Shown here piece by piece: positions 47,854 to 62,400 of a stretch of DNA of 64,000 nt; the first letter of the stretch is position 1, and each line of letters starts with the position of its first letter. Source of the stretch: Mytilus galloprovincialis (taxonomy: Eukaryota > Mollusca > Bivalvia > Mytilida > Mytilidae); contig NC_134840.1 in the NCBI RefSeq assembly GCF_965363235.1, positions 96,856,416 through 96,920,415 on the forward strand. The letters run 5' to 3'. The notes below the pieces were generated by a model, which saw nothing but the letters and a program-made list of their open reading frames with translations, searched no databases and had not been told where the DNA came from. Position numbers and translations under genes: made by a program.

Positions 47854-47862
47854 TTAAATAAT

Positions 47863-50320
47863 TCCTCTTACCAAGGAGGTCAAAGTTCCCCCTTATTGAT
47901 AGGATTTCAAACTCCTGTGTTATGACACCTATGCATTTGTAACCTAGTGACTCAAAGTTCATCTAATCTAAATATTTATCTTAGTAAAGATTAAAAGCTA
48001 AATCTACCCAAATACTATTTGTTAACCTTGGTCGCCTGATTGCAAATTCCCCAGCAAAATAATTTCTTCAATGTTTTATTCAAACTTGTGATGAGAGTAT
48101 ATTTTCGGTTAGGAAAAGCGCAAAAGTAACTCTGAACATTGGAACCTCTCTAGAGTGTTTATTGGAAATAGCGAAAACTCTAAAACCTGTATTTAAGGGG
48201 CAATAACTCATTTTACCCGCACTTTTCGATGGGCAGCGAATTCTTCACAAAGTATTTACAAGTACAATATCATTCCTAGTATTTATCAAACAATGTGAAA
48301 TATGTTTCTTGATCTGTTGCAACACACTAGATCATGTTTCGATGGACGATACAGCTGGGAACAACAGGCAAATACCGAAAACAGCTAAAAATACCCATTT
48401 TTTTTTTACATCAATATTTTTTTTTAATAGAAACAAGAAACATCTAAATTTATACAATACTTCTTAATTTCGTATTCCTTAATATATTGGGCTGCCATAT
48501 ATTGAAGATTACAAGAAGGCACATGCTAAGGATTTTTGTTTAAAATCTAAACTAGTCCAAATAATTCTGACTATTGTAAGGCATTTATACTTTTAAGACT
48601 GTAAGGTGTGAAAGGCAAAAAATAAAATATAAGTTCTAGATGTCATAATTATTTGGACTAAATCTAAACGTATTTACACTTTTGTTATTTAGCAGGATTT
48701 TGTCCCTGATTGACCTTAAATCTGACCATAATTATGCTCATTATGATGAGACAAGGTTAGTGGTTCTCTCTGGGTACTTTGGCTTCCTTTACTGGTAAAA
48801 ACTGGTATCACTATCGGGTCTGTTCATGCCCAATACACGTTCGCACCCTACAGGTTTGCACCAAATTATTATTCGAATTTCAGTTGAATTATTAGATATT
48901 TTCTTAAAAATGAATATAAACAAAATAATTCTTTTTTTTTATTAAAATTTGAGGGATTATTATATCATGCTGCTAATTGGTATTTATACACAGCTAAATG
49001 TTGTGTTATTGTTGAGTTATTAAAAATCATGATTGCTGTTTTAACTTGCTTTTATGTAAATACTGTATTTAGCTTGGTATGAGGCAGATTCCAAATGAGA
49101 AAGTTGAAAAGTTCCCAAAAATATATTTAACAAAATCAACTTCAATGTTTTGGAATACATGTTATACTTATATTTTATCCTAGTTGAAAGTCATATTAAG
49201 AATTCTGCAAAATACCGCTGCCTGAAATTTAAAAAGATTTCAACCCAGGACAGATAACTCTAATTTGTAGCACATCCAAATGTTGCTAACATAAAATGTC
49301 AAGTTTGACAGAAATTATGTTAGCAACAGAATTGATAAAACTATTGATTAAATAAAGTAAATTGAAAGATCCAAAATGTGTATGTTTAATGTACATTATG
49401 AAATACAATTTTAACAGGCTTATATAAGTACCTACAATGATGTGGCAAGATTTTATGAACCTGTTGCTATCATAAAATTTATTGACAGACGAGCACCTAA
49501 TAAGTAAGGTATTTGAAATTGAAAAAAATATATATCACAGATGTTTTTTTAACAAAAGAAAAGCAAAAGATTTAGAAACAGGGATGTTTGAATAATCAAA
49601 CTACACTAATAAAAACCATTATACCAGTGTCAACTTAAAGCATCGTAAAACATGAACCTTGTGTCAAAAAATGGGAAGTAATTTCTGTCTAACAGTTTAC
49701 ATTTTTCATCTTGTTTTGATCATTTCTACTTTTAATGGAAACAATCATATCCAATAATTGGTTTTCTTGCTTTCTATAACATTCTTATTCAATATAACAT
49801 TCACACATTATCATTCAAATAACAGTTAGTATTATTTTTCTTAATTTGTTCTTTTTGACGGAATTTTTCATTTCTTTTTGGAATCTGCCATGAGTAAAAC
49901 TTCAGAATCTCACTATATTTAGAAACAATGAATAAAAATATATTTAAAGCAATACACTTATCATGCTTACCATTTATTCAACACCAAAAAATATGTTGCC
50001 AGAATTGATTATTTTTTACTAGAACCAATGACAATGAATGAATAAAAATGAAATATATATATAACAATACATTAACCAAAAACATGATTAAGAATTATTC
50101 AACACAAAAATAAAATACCAGTTGTCACAATCTGACTTTTTTTAAAAACATGATTACGAATTATTAAACACAAAACCAATAAAAATTGGGCTTGAACGTG
50201 TATAGGGTGCGAAAGTGAAAGGGGGCGAACGTGAATAGGCGCCAACGGATCTGGATTCATAAAAACTGTCCACTATTCTAAAAGTACTAAATTAGTATTA
50301 AATAGGAACAATCAATCATT
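47863..50320 (+). other. Sequence upstream of the SLX4IP start
   Basis: Apart from the MITE at 48551 I see no gene. Fragments with acacgttcgcaccct (48836-48850) and, inverted, agggtgcg...ggcgaacgtgaatag (50205-50240) may be the two ends of another repeat. A 5' UTR exon of SLX4IP must lie here or near 45.5 kb but could not be fixed. Confidence 0.35.
48551..48660. mobile_element. 110-base MITE, copy 2
   Basis: actagtccaaataattctgac on the left, gtcataattatttggacta on the right, inverted. Same family as 45954-46073. Confidence 0.6.
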
Positions 50321-50428
50321 ATGGTGAGTTTATTTCAGGTTGGTGCAAGATTGGTCTGTCAAATAGAAATTCATTCTTTGGATGAGAAAAAGTCCAACAA
50401 AAGATGGCTTCAGCGACATCAACTAAAG
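50321..50428 (+). CDS. SLX4IP: SLX4IP exon 1 (coding)
   Basis: ATG at 50321 opens MVSLFQVGARLVCQIEIHSL; the human start is [20 protein letters not shown]. A pseudo-junction (ATG|GTGAGT...TTTCAG|GTT) lies inside but the frame is open straight through, so it is taken as exon. The donor is AAAG|GTTGGT, phase 0. Confidence 0.75.
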
Positions 50429-53400
50429 GTTGGTGGATATTCAAAGCATTAAGTGCAGTACTTGTATAAATAAATATACACACATTAAATAGAAAAGCTA
50501 TACATTGTCCTAATTTATTAAATTTATTTGCAAAAGGGAAGACAGCATCCCAACAATTCATTAAAAAAAATCCATTGCTGTGTTTAATGATAGATAAGTG
50601 TTGTTCATTCAACCCCACAAGTAATATTCTTCTTCACTCTAGATGGGGTTAATGGAAAAGAAAATTATTAGCAAAAACAATTGAAATAAAATTTAGAAAT
50701 ATGGGGAAAATACCTTTCAAAAATCCAGAATACACAATCAACAACCTGCTTCCCAATCCAGACCTTTGATTATAGTATGAATCACTTCAGAATAGATTTT
50801 ATTTTATAGGAAATTGAAAAGTTACTTAAAGTTCCAGTAAGAGCAAAGATAGAAGAAAGAGACAAAAATGACATTAGATCACAGAATATTTTAACAGGTA
50901 AAGTAAAAATCACAACAACAAAAATGAAACTAAATATTGATTCAGAACCAAAACTGAAAGATTTTTTCTGTTATAATTGTGGATTAATTATTTTTGAGGA
51001 CATTTTTAACCGGATTTTTGTGACAAAAATGTCGGTTATTGATTTGGGATTTACGGCGGGCGGTGGGGCAGTCGGGCGTGCGGGCGGCAATCAAATGTTG
51101 TCCGTGCATTAACTCATGAACTGTTTAACCAAAGCTTTTAAAATTTTAATATGTTGTTACTGACATTTAAATGAAGGTCAAGTTCAATAATGGCGAATTT
51201 GACTTTTACCGTTCAGGAGTTATGGTTCTTGAAAGATTGAAAAATGGAGTTTCCAGTCGTGTCCATGCATTTACGCATGAACTGTTCTACCAAAGCTTCC
51301 AACATTTTTATATGTTGTTACTGATGATAAAATGGAGCTCAAGTTCAATAATGGCGATTTTGACTTTTACCGTTCAGGAGTTGTGGTTCTTGAAAGATTG
51401 AAAAATGGAGTTTCCAGTCGTGTCCGTGCATTTACGCATGAACCGTTCAACCAAAGCTTTTAAAATTTTAATATGTTGTTAAACTGATGACAAAATGAAG
51501 GTCAAGTTCAATAATGGCGATTTTGACTTTTACCGTTCAGGAGTTATGGTTCTTGAAAGATTGAAAAAATGTTGTTTCCAGTCGTGTCCGTTCATTTTCT
51601 CATGAACCATATAACCAAAGCTTTTGAAATTTTTATATGTTGTTACTGATGACAAAATAGAGGTCAAGTTTAATAATGACGATTTTGACTTTTACTGTTC
51701 AGGAGTTATGGTTCTTGAAAGATCGTAATATGGCGTTTCCATTCACGTTGTTGCATTTACTCATGAACCATTCAATCTAAGCTTTTCAAATTTTAATATG
51801 TTGATACTGATGACAAAATGGAGGTCAAATTTAATATTGACGACTTTCACTTTCACCGTTCATCAGTAATGGTTCTTGTGATAATGCCAGGACACAAATA
51901 AATGTTAATAAATCCGGTTTGCTGTCGTTGTGACAGCCTCTTGTTTATGATTTATATGAGTGTGACATTTTCCAAACAGAAAGAGATATATTTGAAATAA
52001 TGAAAAATGTATAACTGCTTTAATCTTCTTGAAATTAGCTAAAGACTTGAGGCCATACAATGATTATTTATTTTTTGAAAGCTGATTTGCTGATAATAAA
52101 GGACAAGTTTGCAAACTTTTTTTATCTCCACAAACTCTAAATATTTTAAATGATCTAGTATGTTAATTTATGTGCCAACGACTTTCTATATATTATAAAA
52201 TTAGAGATCAGATGAAAAGTTATAGATTTTTTTTATCCCAAATTCCACTTTAAGGATCAAGCTAGCAGCAAAGTAAGATTAATCAAAATAATTAGGACTT
52301 TACTACTGACTTAACAAGCTTGTGTGAAGTGCTTTGTGTAAATGTATCAATCATACTGGTACATTTATAAGAGAATTTGTATTTATTACACATGTTATAT
52401 TTACAATTTTACATATTTATAGGAAATACAGTGAGGCTTGGTTATGTGTTCAAAAAGAAATCACTCCATCATACTTTGTTACTTGGTGAAGAAGAATCAG
52501 GAGAGGAGGGTATATATTGATACTGTATTTTTAAGTACCAGTCTATAATTTGAATAACTGTATATTAAGTACCAGTCTATAATTTGAAAATGGAATTTTG
52601 AAAAAGAGGATTTACACGAATGAAGCGTTCAAATAAATATGTTTATTTTACAGGGGTAATTCAACCTTTGATTTTTGGGGCCTGTGCCAAATTGGGACAT
52701 TTTGATATAATTTTGTATGCATTGGGAATAAAAATTTCAGGAGATGAAAGTTCTGCATGAATTTTAATTAATTTCTATTAGGGTTTGGCTTTTACATTGC
52801 ATAAAAATTGAGTTACTGATTGACACTTGTAAATGTTCCTAATTCATTCAACTGTTTGATACACATCAGTCTGCTCAATACTGTATGTATAGGTACCTGT
52901 TCATGGAAGAAAATTGACAAAGTTTCATAAAATGCATTGGGGATCATAGAGTTATCTCCCTTTAAATAATTTTCATTATGCATTCTATGAACACAAGTTA
53001 AGGTAGAAGTTAAAATTAGCTTTTGATATAAACTTGCATTCTAAAAAAACATTTAAATTCAGGCTTTCATGAATCATCTTATGGATGAATTTTAGTAGGA
53101 GTGGTACTTAACAATTCAAACAATTTGCTCTAGTTAGCATAAGAAATCAGTCAGTGATGTTAACATAGAAGTAATGAATATATGGAGAGCACTGTTCAAA
53201 ATCAATGAATACAGCAACCAAACAATTTGTATAGGGACGTAGAACCTGTCAACTTGACACATTATAATGTATTTTTTACATAGGCTAAATACCTATATAA
53301 CTTGGATGTCTTTTAAAGCTTAGCTTTCTTTTTCTGATCAGAAGCTTCACTTTTCTCAAGAAATTACACTTTGGAAAATCGTCAACTATTTAACATTCAG

Positions 53401-56400
53401 ACTTAATTTCTACACAGGACAAATGACAACAAAAATTCTCTTCTGTTGCAATCTAAGGATTGCGTTTCTTAGATTGCATTTATTATTTGTGAAGCAATTT
53501 ACTTGCTGCTTCCTGTAAACCTTGATTAGCACATGATTCGCACATCTTTAGTATGTTTACTTTCAGATTTTTACAGTACTGCCCACACTGTGTTCAGAGA
53601 GAAAGTGGTTGTGTTTGTCACTTCATTAGAATCTCAAGATACTAAAAGTGTAACAAAGGTAGGGAATTAACAGTAGTTGATAATACATGTGTGATATTTA
53701 TTATGCCTTACTTAGGGATATTATGTTTTTGGTCTGTTGGTCTATTCATTCGTCTGTTTATCTGTCCCGCTTCAGGTTAAAGGTTTTGGTCACAGTAGTT
53801 TTTGATGAAGTTTGATTCTAATCAACTTAAAACTTAATACACATGTTCACTATGATATGATATTTCTAATTTTAATGCCACATTAGAGTTTTGACCCCAA
53901 TGTTATGGTCCACTGAACATAGAAAATGATAATGCAAGCCATGCATCTATGCACTATGGACACATTCTTGTCAGCAATGAACAAATATAGAAATCCTAGA
54001 AATGAAATATGTAAAATAATTCAAACCAGGAAACCAACAGCCTCATTTTGGTACATAACAAGAAATGAAAAACAAATATGATATACAGTAACTAACAATA
54101 ACAACTGAATTGTAGGCTCCTATATATATTGTTATGAATTTGTAGAAATATTTTATTTTATGTAATTGTAGCTAGCAAAAGTCCTCCATGACTGTAGCCA
54201 ATCACAGACTAGTTCAGTCAGCATAAGTAATTACTTTACCAAACAATCATCCACAAGTCAAAATGGTAGTCATGGTAACATCAAACAGAATGGAAACACA
54301 GAAAATGGTGTATCTTCCAATGAGGGAAAAAGAAAAGCTATTAAAAATCTGTAGGTTTAATATTCCTAATGGCAAAGGTTACCATTTCGTATTCATGAAG
54401 AATAAATCTATGACATAGGCTGCTTTAGTTGTTGATAAGGATGTGCATAAGGTAAAACAAAATGAGTGTTCGGAGTTAATTGCTGGAGGATTAGAGTCTG
54501 TTGGATCATTTGTTTCATAAGCAGAAGAGTCATATTTTTTCGTGTGATCTATTTTTAGCTCACCTGGCCCGAAGGGCCAAGTGAGCTTTTCTCATCACTT
54601 GGCGTCCGGCGTGGTCCATCGTCGTTAACTTTTACAAAAATCTTCTCCTCTAAAACTGCTGTGCCAAATTTAACCAAACATGGCCAAAATCATTATTAGG
54701 GTATCTAGTTTAAAAATTGTGTCCGGTGACCCGCCCAACCAACCAAGATGGCCGCCATGGTTAAAAATAGAACATAGGGGTAAAATGCAGTTTTTGGCTT
54801 ATAACTCAAAAACCAAAGCATTTAGAGCAAATCTGACAGTATAAAATTGTTTATCAGGTCAAGATCTATCTGCCCTGAAATTTTGAGATGAATCGGACAA
54901 CCTGTTGATAGGTTGCTGCCCCTGAATTGGTAATTTTAAGGAAATGTTGCTGTTTTTGGTTATTATCTTGAATATTATTATAGATAGAGATAAACTGTAA
55001 ACAGCAAAAATGTTTAGCAAAGTAAGATCTACAAATAAGTCAGCATGACCAAAATGGTCTGTTGACCCCTTTAGGAGTTATTGCCCTTTATATTCAATTT
55101 TTAACCATTTGTCGTAAATCTTAGTTATCTTTTACAAAAATCTTCTCCTCTGAAACTACTGGACCAAATTAAATCAAACTTGGCCACAATCTTCATTCAG
55201 GTATCTAGTTTAAAAATTGTGTCCGGTGACCTGGCCAACCAACCAAGATGGCCGCCATGGCTAAAAATAGAACATAGGGTTAAAATGCAGTTTTTGGCTT
55301 ATCACTCAAAAACCAAAGCATTTAGAGCAAATCTGACATGTGGTAAAATTGTTTATCAGGTCAAGATCTATCTGCCCTGAAATTTTGAGATGAATCGGAC
55401 AACCCGTTGATAGGTTGCTGCCCCTGAATTGGTAATTTTAAGGAAATTTTGCTGTTTTTGGTTATTATCTTGAATATTATTATAGATAGAGATAAACTGT
55501 AAACAGCAAAAATGTTCAGCAAAGTAAGATCTACAAATAAGTCAACATGACCAAAATGGTCTGTTGACCCCTTTAGGAGTTATTGCCCTTGATAGTCAAT
55601 TTTTAACCATTTTTCGTAAATCTTAGTTATCTTTTACAAAAATCTTCTCCTCTGAAACTAATGGGCCAAATTAAACCAAACTTGGCCACAATCATCATTC
55701 GGGTATCTAGTTTAAAAATTGTGTCCGGTGACCTGGCCAACCAACCAAGATGGCCGCCATGGCTAAAAATAGAACATAGGGGTAAAATGCAGCAACAACA
55801 AAACAACTTCACAACTTTCTCATTACTTTGCATTTCTCGTTAGATAAATTTTACAAAATTCTCCCCTGAAACAACTGTCAAATTTAAACAAACTTAGTTT
55901 AAATCACCACTAGGATATCCAGGGACCACTGTGTATGATGACCCTGCCTGCCCACATGGCTGAAATAAAACATAGGTTTCAAACGCACTTTTTAGTATTA
56001 TATCTCTGAAACTAAACGACAGTACAACAGTTGCATTTATCGTGCATCAATTGTAAATAAAAATATCAGGTGAGCGACACAGGGTCCTTGGACCCTCTAG
56101 TTACTAGAAATTGCACACTTTTTAAAAGTAGACAAAATATGCCAAAAGTATATTCAAACTCATTAGTCAAAGACTAACGAATAACACCAAAAACCAATCC
56201 TAGGGTCTATATTGTAGTCACCTTGTCTGTCTGTTCATCTGTCCATTCATCCAACCAATTGTTTTGTCACACTTTTCTCAGAAACTACTGAACAATATCA
56301 ATATAATTGCCAATATGATAACTCCACCAGAGATCAAATGATGTAGAAATAAGAAACTTTATGGCACTTTTTAGCTGTCAACAATGAGCAAAACCCATTT

Positions 56401-59400
56401 TGAAATATGAAAAGCCTTTTCAACATATATTTAATCTCCTATTTTCAGTGTCGGAAGAACTAACAAAGCTATTTCTAAGGTCAAGAAAGAAAAGAGAATA
56501 GCAAAAATCTTACAGAACTTTAAGGAAATAGAAGGGGAAGAACCAGATTCCAATACTGTCTCTTCCTCCACCGAATCTCATCATACTAAAAATCTAGTAC
56601 AAGACAGCAAACCATCCATCACTGGACTGTGCAGCATAGAACAGGAAACTGTATCAACAAACTGTTCATCTTCTGTTACCTCAGTAAGCTCACAACAGGA
56701 AACCAGTAACTCATCTTCAGAGTCTGGTCAAAATGACATGTGTATCAATTACCGAGGAACAAAATATGGATCAAATTATCCTCCATACATAGATTCCTGT
56801 CAGTCGGAAATAGATTATATTGATATAGAAATAGACTGCCATTCCACTATAGTTCCAAAATATAGTCCAATGTCTCCTCCTAAAATTCAAAATTGCTGTG
56901 ATCCTGGGTCAGATTCAACTTTTATTGAAACAGACTATATAAGCACAACTAAATCTAAATCTAGTCAGCAGTCAAACTACAACATACTCAAAGATGTAAC
57001 TACAACCTCGGATACTGTTGACCATGGAGTTCCAGACGGCATGCCTGACATTGATAAGGCTATTACCTCAGAAAATGTTGAAGATGAATTTCCTGACGAC
57101 ATGCCTGACATTGTATCTGATTGTTCATTAGATCTCACAGAACCTCCCGAAGATATGCCGGATATAATTAACGAACATTCTTCATTTGAATTCTGCTCGG
57201 AAGACGATAATCTTGGTGCCAATTATGATCCTGTGGAAAATGATGAGGTAGATGTGATCTCAGATTGCTTAGATATGGCTGAAAATCTTCTTCAAGTTCC
57301 CCTGGTAACTGATAACAAAATGGAGGATGATGTAATCTTTACAAATGCTGACATTTATGACAATGAAGGTGATTGTCAGATAACTGATCTATGTAATTCT
57401 GATACAGATGAAAGACTGGAGGAAAATGACATTCAAACAGGGGGTAATGTTGTAAATGGTCTGGTTGACCTTGATTATAAGAATAACCGGCAGACGGAAA
57501 ATTTGAAAAATGATGATGTTGAAAATTGCCAGAGAGGAAGAGGACGTATCGATAAGGAGGTTAATCAGCCGTCTACAAATATGGTAGAAACAAATGTTTT
57601 GAGTGACAGCGATTCAAGTGATTCTGAATTGCCTGATTGTGACTTCATAGCATATAAATCCAGAAGACGAACTTCAATTTTTCAACGGGCAATTGATATT
57701 TGTCAACTTATTAAAACAAGCAAGGATAATCATCATGTGACAACTTCCCCCAACAAAGACATAATAAAAAATGAAAAAAACAAGAGAAAAAGAAGTAAGC
57801 GTGTTCTTCCAAGTTTTTCACCTTCGACTTCAGAAGATGAGTTGAATCCACCAAAAGTAGCCAAGACTGATGGTGATGTGAATGGTTTTAATTTTGATGA
57901 CAATATGAACGAAGTGAGCGATGAAGAAGTGGAATGTTTCATTTTATCAGTGGACAAATCTGGCAATGACATGGACAACAAAATTAAGAATTCTGGGTAG
58001 GTTATACATGTCATATTACTGTGAAAGTACTTTTATTCGTGGGGTACCAATTTTCGTGGTTTTCGTGGATGACTTTATCCACGAATTTAAGTGTCCAACG
58101 AAATAAAACAACCGTTGTCCAAATCAAGACATGGAAAGATCCCCATCGGTAGGTTTTACCACTGATATGATCTAGAGAATATATTGAATAACGCCAAATC
58201 TGAGAATACATTAATAGCAGTCAGAGAACTACAACCGCATGCAGAATTATACCCATTTAATCTTTAATAACCTAAACTGTACAACTTTTGATCTTTTTAT
58301 TCTCATAAAAAATATTGTTGATCGACGAAAGTCAGATTTCCGGTATTGATATGCTAGTATGATAAAGTGTTCATTTTATATCCTCATAGTTTTCCTACAT
58401 GTGGGAAATAATAATTTCATGCTGGGCTTGATTATTTGACAATTCAAGATACGTTTAAACCATTTATTTATGTTACTGTTTTCTTTAGGTGACATGTTTA
58501 TGGCCTAATCAACACCTTTGATGGTCTTTAATCTGTTGATCACTTTATCATAGGTTAATTAGTGTTATCACTACGATTTACACGGTCAATGTTTACTTTG
58601 CAATTTCCTTCAATCAAGACTATTTGTAACTTTCGTTTCTAAAGGCTTTAATTTTTCAATTATTATTTTTATATTAGAAAACTAAAATCCACGAATTCAA
58701 AAACCCACGAACATGTTAATATTACTCAAACCACGAAAATTGATATCCACGAATTAAAGTACTTTCACAGTAATACAGAGCTTTGAATGTTTGCATATCT
58801 TTCCATCGTTAGTTATTTTCGAAGCTTATTATTTTATCCTTGTATTTATTATTAAAAACTTTTAATTGCAGTGAACATTTAGATACAGTCTGAGGTTAAA
58901 GAATTTTATGAAACTTATGCAGAAACCTTTTTATGTATAAGAGATTATGTCTGAATCATATTTTGAAACTAAAAATTCATGTATGTGTTATTTACTGATA
59001 AATGGTCTACATGAACATACAGATATTCATAGTCATATAATAACATTAGATGTATGTTTCATCATAATACTTTATTCTGATTCCCTAACTACACGTCACA
59101 TGTTATTCCTAAAGCAATTGCATCACTCAATAAAACTTTTCATTCATGATAACACATGGTCCCACAATAAAGTGCACAGCTGAATTAAATAAAACAATTA
59201 TAAAAATCGTGTTTTCATGATCGCAGCTAAAAAATGTAATTATAAGTATTAAATACTTCTTTTTGTAACTTCATAGGGTTGTAAAAGCGTTGACCGTGTG
59301 CACATTTTTAGTATGAAGCGCGGAATACAAAATGTACTTCGGTCAACGCTTTTACACCCCAATAAAGTTACGAAAAGAAGCATTCAATTCTTAAACAAAT

Positions 59401-62400
59401 CAGGGGACAGATTGAAAACTAGGATCAATCTTCTTCTGTAACCATGGTTAAGTCAACTTAATTAATATGGAAAACTATTTACATTGTAGAACTGTTTGTA
59501 ATTTAACAGAGGACCAGTTAAAGTATTTGGTACTGCAGAATAAGATATATCTAAAGTCCATCTTTCAAGGAAATGTGAGTATGCACACAAGGAAAATGTA
59601 AGACTCACCAACAGGAACCCCTCTAATAACAAGGTGTAATCTCAGGTGTTTTGGGAGGGTAAGACTCAGCAACAGGAACCCCTCTAATAACAAGGTGTAA
59701 TCTCAGGTGTTTTGGGAGGGTAAGACTCTGCAACAGGAACCCCTCTAATAACAAGGTGTAATCTCAGGTGTTTTGGGAAGGTAAGACTCAGCAACAGAAA
59801 TCCCTCTAATAACAAGGTGTAATCTCAGGTGTTGTGGGAGGGTAAGACTCAGCAACAGGAACCCCTCTAATAACAAGGTGTAATCTCAGGTGTTTAGGGA
59901 AGGTAAGACTCAGCAACAGAAATCCCTCTAATAACAAGGTGTAATCTCAGGTGTTGTGGGAGGGTAAGACTCAGCAACAGGAACCCCTCTAATAACAAGG
60001 TGTAATCTCAGGTGTTGTGGGAGGGTAAGACTCAGCAACAGGAACCCCTCTAATAACAAGGTGTAATCTCAGATGTTTAAGGAAGGTAAGACTCAGCAAC
60101 AGAAATCCCTCTAATAACAAGGTGTAATCTCAGGTGTTGTGGGAGGGTAAGACTCAGCAACAGGAACCCCTCTAATAACAAGGTGTAATCTCAGGTGTTT
60201 TGGGAGGGTAAGACTCTGCAACAGGAACCCCTCTAATAACAAGGTGTTTTGGGAGGATAAGACTCAGCAACAGGAACCCCTCTAATAACAAGGTGTAATC
60301 TCAGGTGTTTTGGGAGGGTAAGACTCTGCAACAGGAACCATTCTAAGAATAAGGTGTAATCTCAGGTGTTTTGGGAGGGTAAGACTCAGCAACAGGAACC
60401 CCTCTAATAACAAGGTGTAATCTCAGGTGTTTTGGGAGGGTAAAACTCTGCAACAGGAACCATTCTAAGAACAAGGTGTAATCTCAGGTGTTTTGGGAGG
60501 GTAAGACTCTGCAACAGGAACCCCTCTAATAACAAGGTGTAATCTCAGGTGTTTTGGGAAGGTAAGACTCAGCAACAGAAATCCCTCTAATAACAAGGTG
60601 TAATCTCAGGTGTTTTGGAAGGTAAGACTCAGCAACAGGAACCCCTCTAATAACAAGGTGTAATCCCCTCTAATAACAAGGTGTAATCTCAGGTGTTTTG
60701 GGAGGGTAAGACTCTGCAACAGGAACCCCTCTAATAACAAGGTGTAATCTCAGGTGTTTTGGGAAGGTAAGACTCAGCAACAGAAATCCCTCTAATAACA
60801 AGGTGTAATCTCAGGTGTTGTTGGAGGGTAAGACTCAGCAACAGGAACCCCTCTAATAACAAGGTGTAATCTCAGGTGTTTAGGGAGGGTAAGACTCGGT
60901 AACAGGAACCCCTCCAATAACAAGGTGTAATCTCAGGTGTTTAGGGAGGGTAAGACTCGGTAACAGGAACCCCTCCAATAACAAGGTGTAATCTCAGGTC
61001 TTTTGGGAGGGTAAGACTCAGCAACAGGAACCCCTCTAATAACAAGGTGTAATCTCAGGTGTTTTGAAAGGGTAAGACTCGGGAACAGGAACCCCTCTAA
61101 TAACAAGGTGTAATCTCAGGTGTTTTGGGAAGGTAAGACTCAGCAACAGAAATCCCTCTAATAACAAGGTGTAATCTCAGGTGTTTTGGGAGGGTAAGAG
61201 TCAGCAACAGGAACCCCTCTAATAACAAGGTGTAATCTCAGGTGTTTTGGGAGGGTAAGCTTCAGCAACAGGAACCCCTCTAATAACAAGGTGTAATTTC
61301 AGGTGTTTTGGGAGGGTAAGAGTCAGCAACAGGAACCCCTCTTATAACAAGGTGTAATCTCAGGTGTTTTGGGAGGGTAAAACCCTGCAACAGGAACCCC
61401 TCTAATAACAAGGTGTAATCTCAGATGTTTTGGGAGGGTAAAACCCTGCAACAGGAACCCCTCTAATAGCAAGGTGTAGTATCAGGTGTTTTGGGAGGGT
61501 AAAACCCTGCAACAGGAACCCCTCTAATAACAAGGTGTAATCTCAGGTGTTTTGGGAGGGTAAGACTCAGCAACAGGAACCCCTCGAATAACAAGGTGTA
61601 ATCTCAGGTGTTTTGGAAGGGTAAGACTCAGCAACAGGAACCCCTCTAATAACAAGGTGTAATCTCAGGTGTTTTTGGAGGGTAAGACTCTGCAACAGGA
61701 ACCCCTTTAATAACAAGGTGTAATCTCAGGTGTTTTGGGAGGGTAAGAGTCAGCAACAGGAACCCCTTTTATAACAAAGTGTAATCTCAGGTGTTTTGGG
61801 AGGGTAAAACCCTGCAACAGGAACCCCTCTAATAACAAGGTGTAATCTCAGGTGTTTTGGGAGGGTAAGCAAAATGTTCTTGAGTAAGTAGTGCTTACTA
61901 GCTACTGATTATTTTTTGCTTATCTTGTACGTTTTTCAGAATTTGTACCTTTTAATACAAGAAACATAGCAGGGGTGATTTCCTGTGTGTGAATAGATAT
62001 CATATCAAGTTATCGTTATTGTCATGGTTTACTATTTTTCTAAATATAAAAAAAACAAAAATTTCATTGAATAATAAGCTCTTATATTGTGTTTCAGACT
62101 GAGTCGTGGCGCCACCTTGATTATAAAAAAGGAGGAAGATCAAGAAGTATGATTTTATTTTTTTATTCTTAACATAAATATGATATTTAGATGAGTATTA
62201 GACATCAATTCACTTTACCTTTTATTCAATTCAAAAATATTTGGATAAAGGTCTCATCATTTCTATTCAAGTTTATATATTTTGTAGACCTATACTTTTA
62301 AAACCACCTCATGCAGTCATGCAGTGGTCTTTCTTTAAAAATTGGATTATTGAAGCCTCTCTGATTAGCACACAGCATTGGAGGAGTAAGGATAAAGACT

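Noticed and set aside
50323-50338. A splice-like junction GTGAGT...TTTCAG inside the first SLX4IP coding exon
   Set aside because: The intron would be only about 15 bases, and the frame is open through it with an ATG aligning to the human start.
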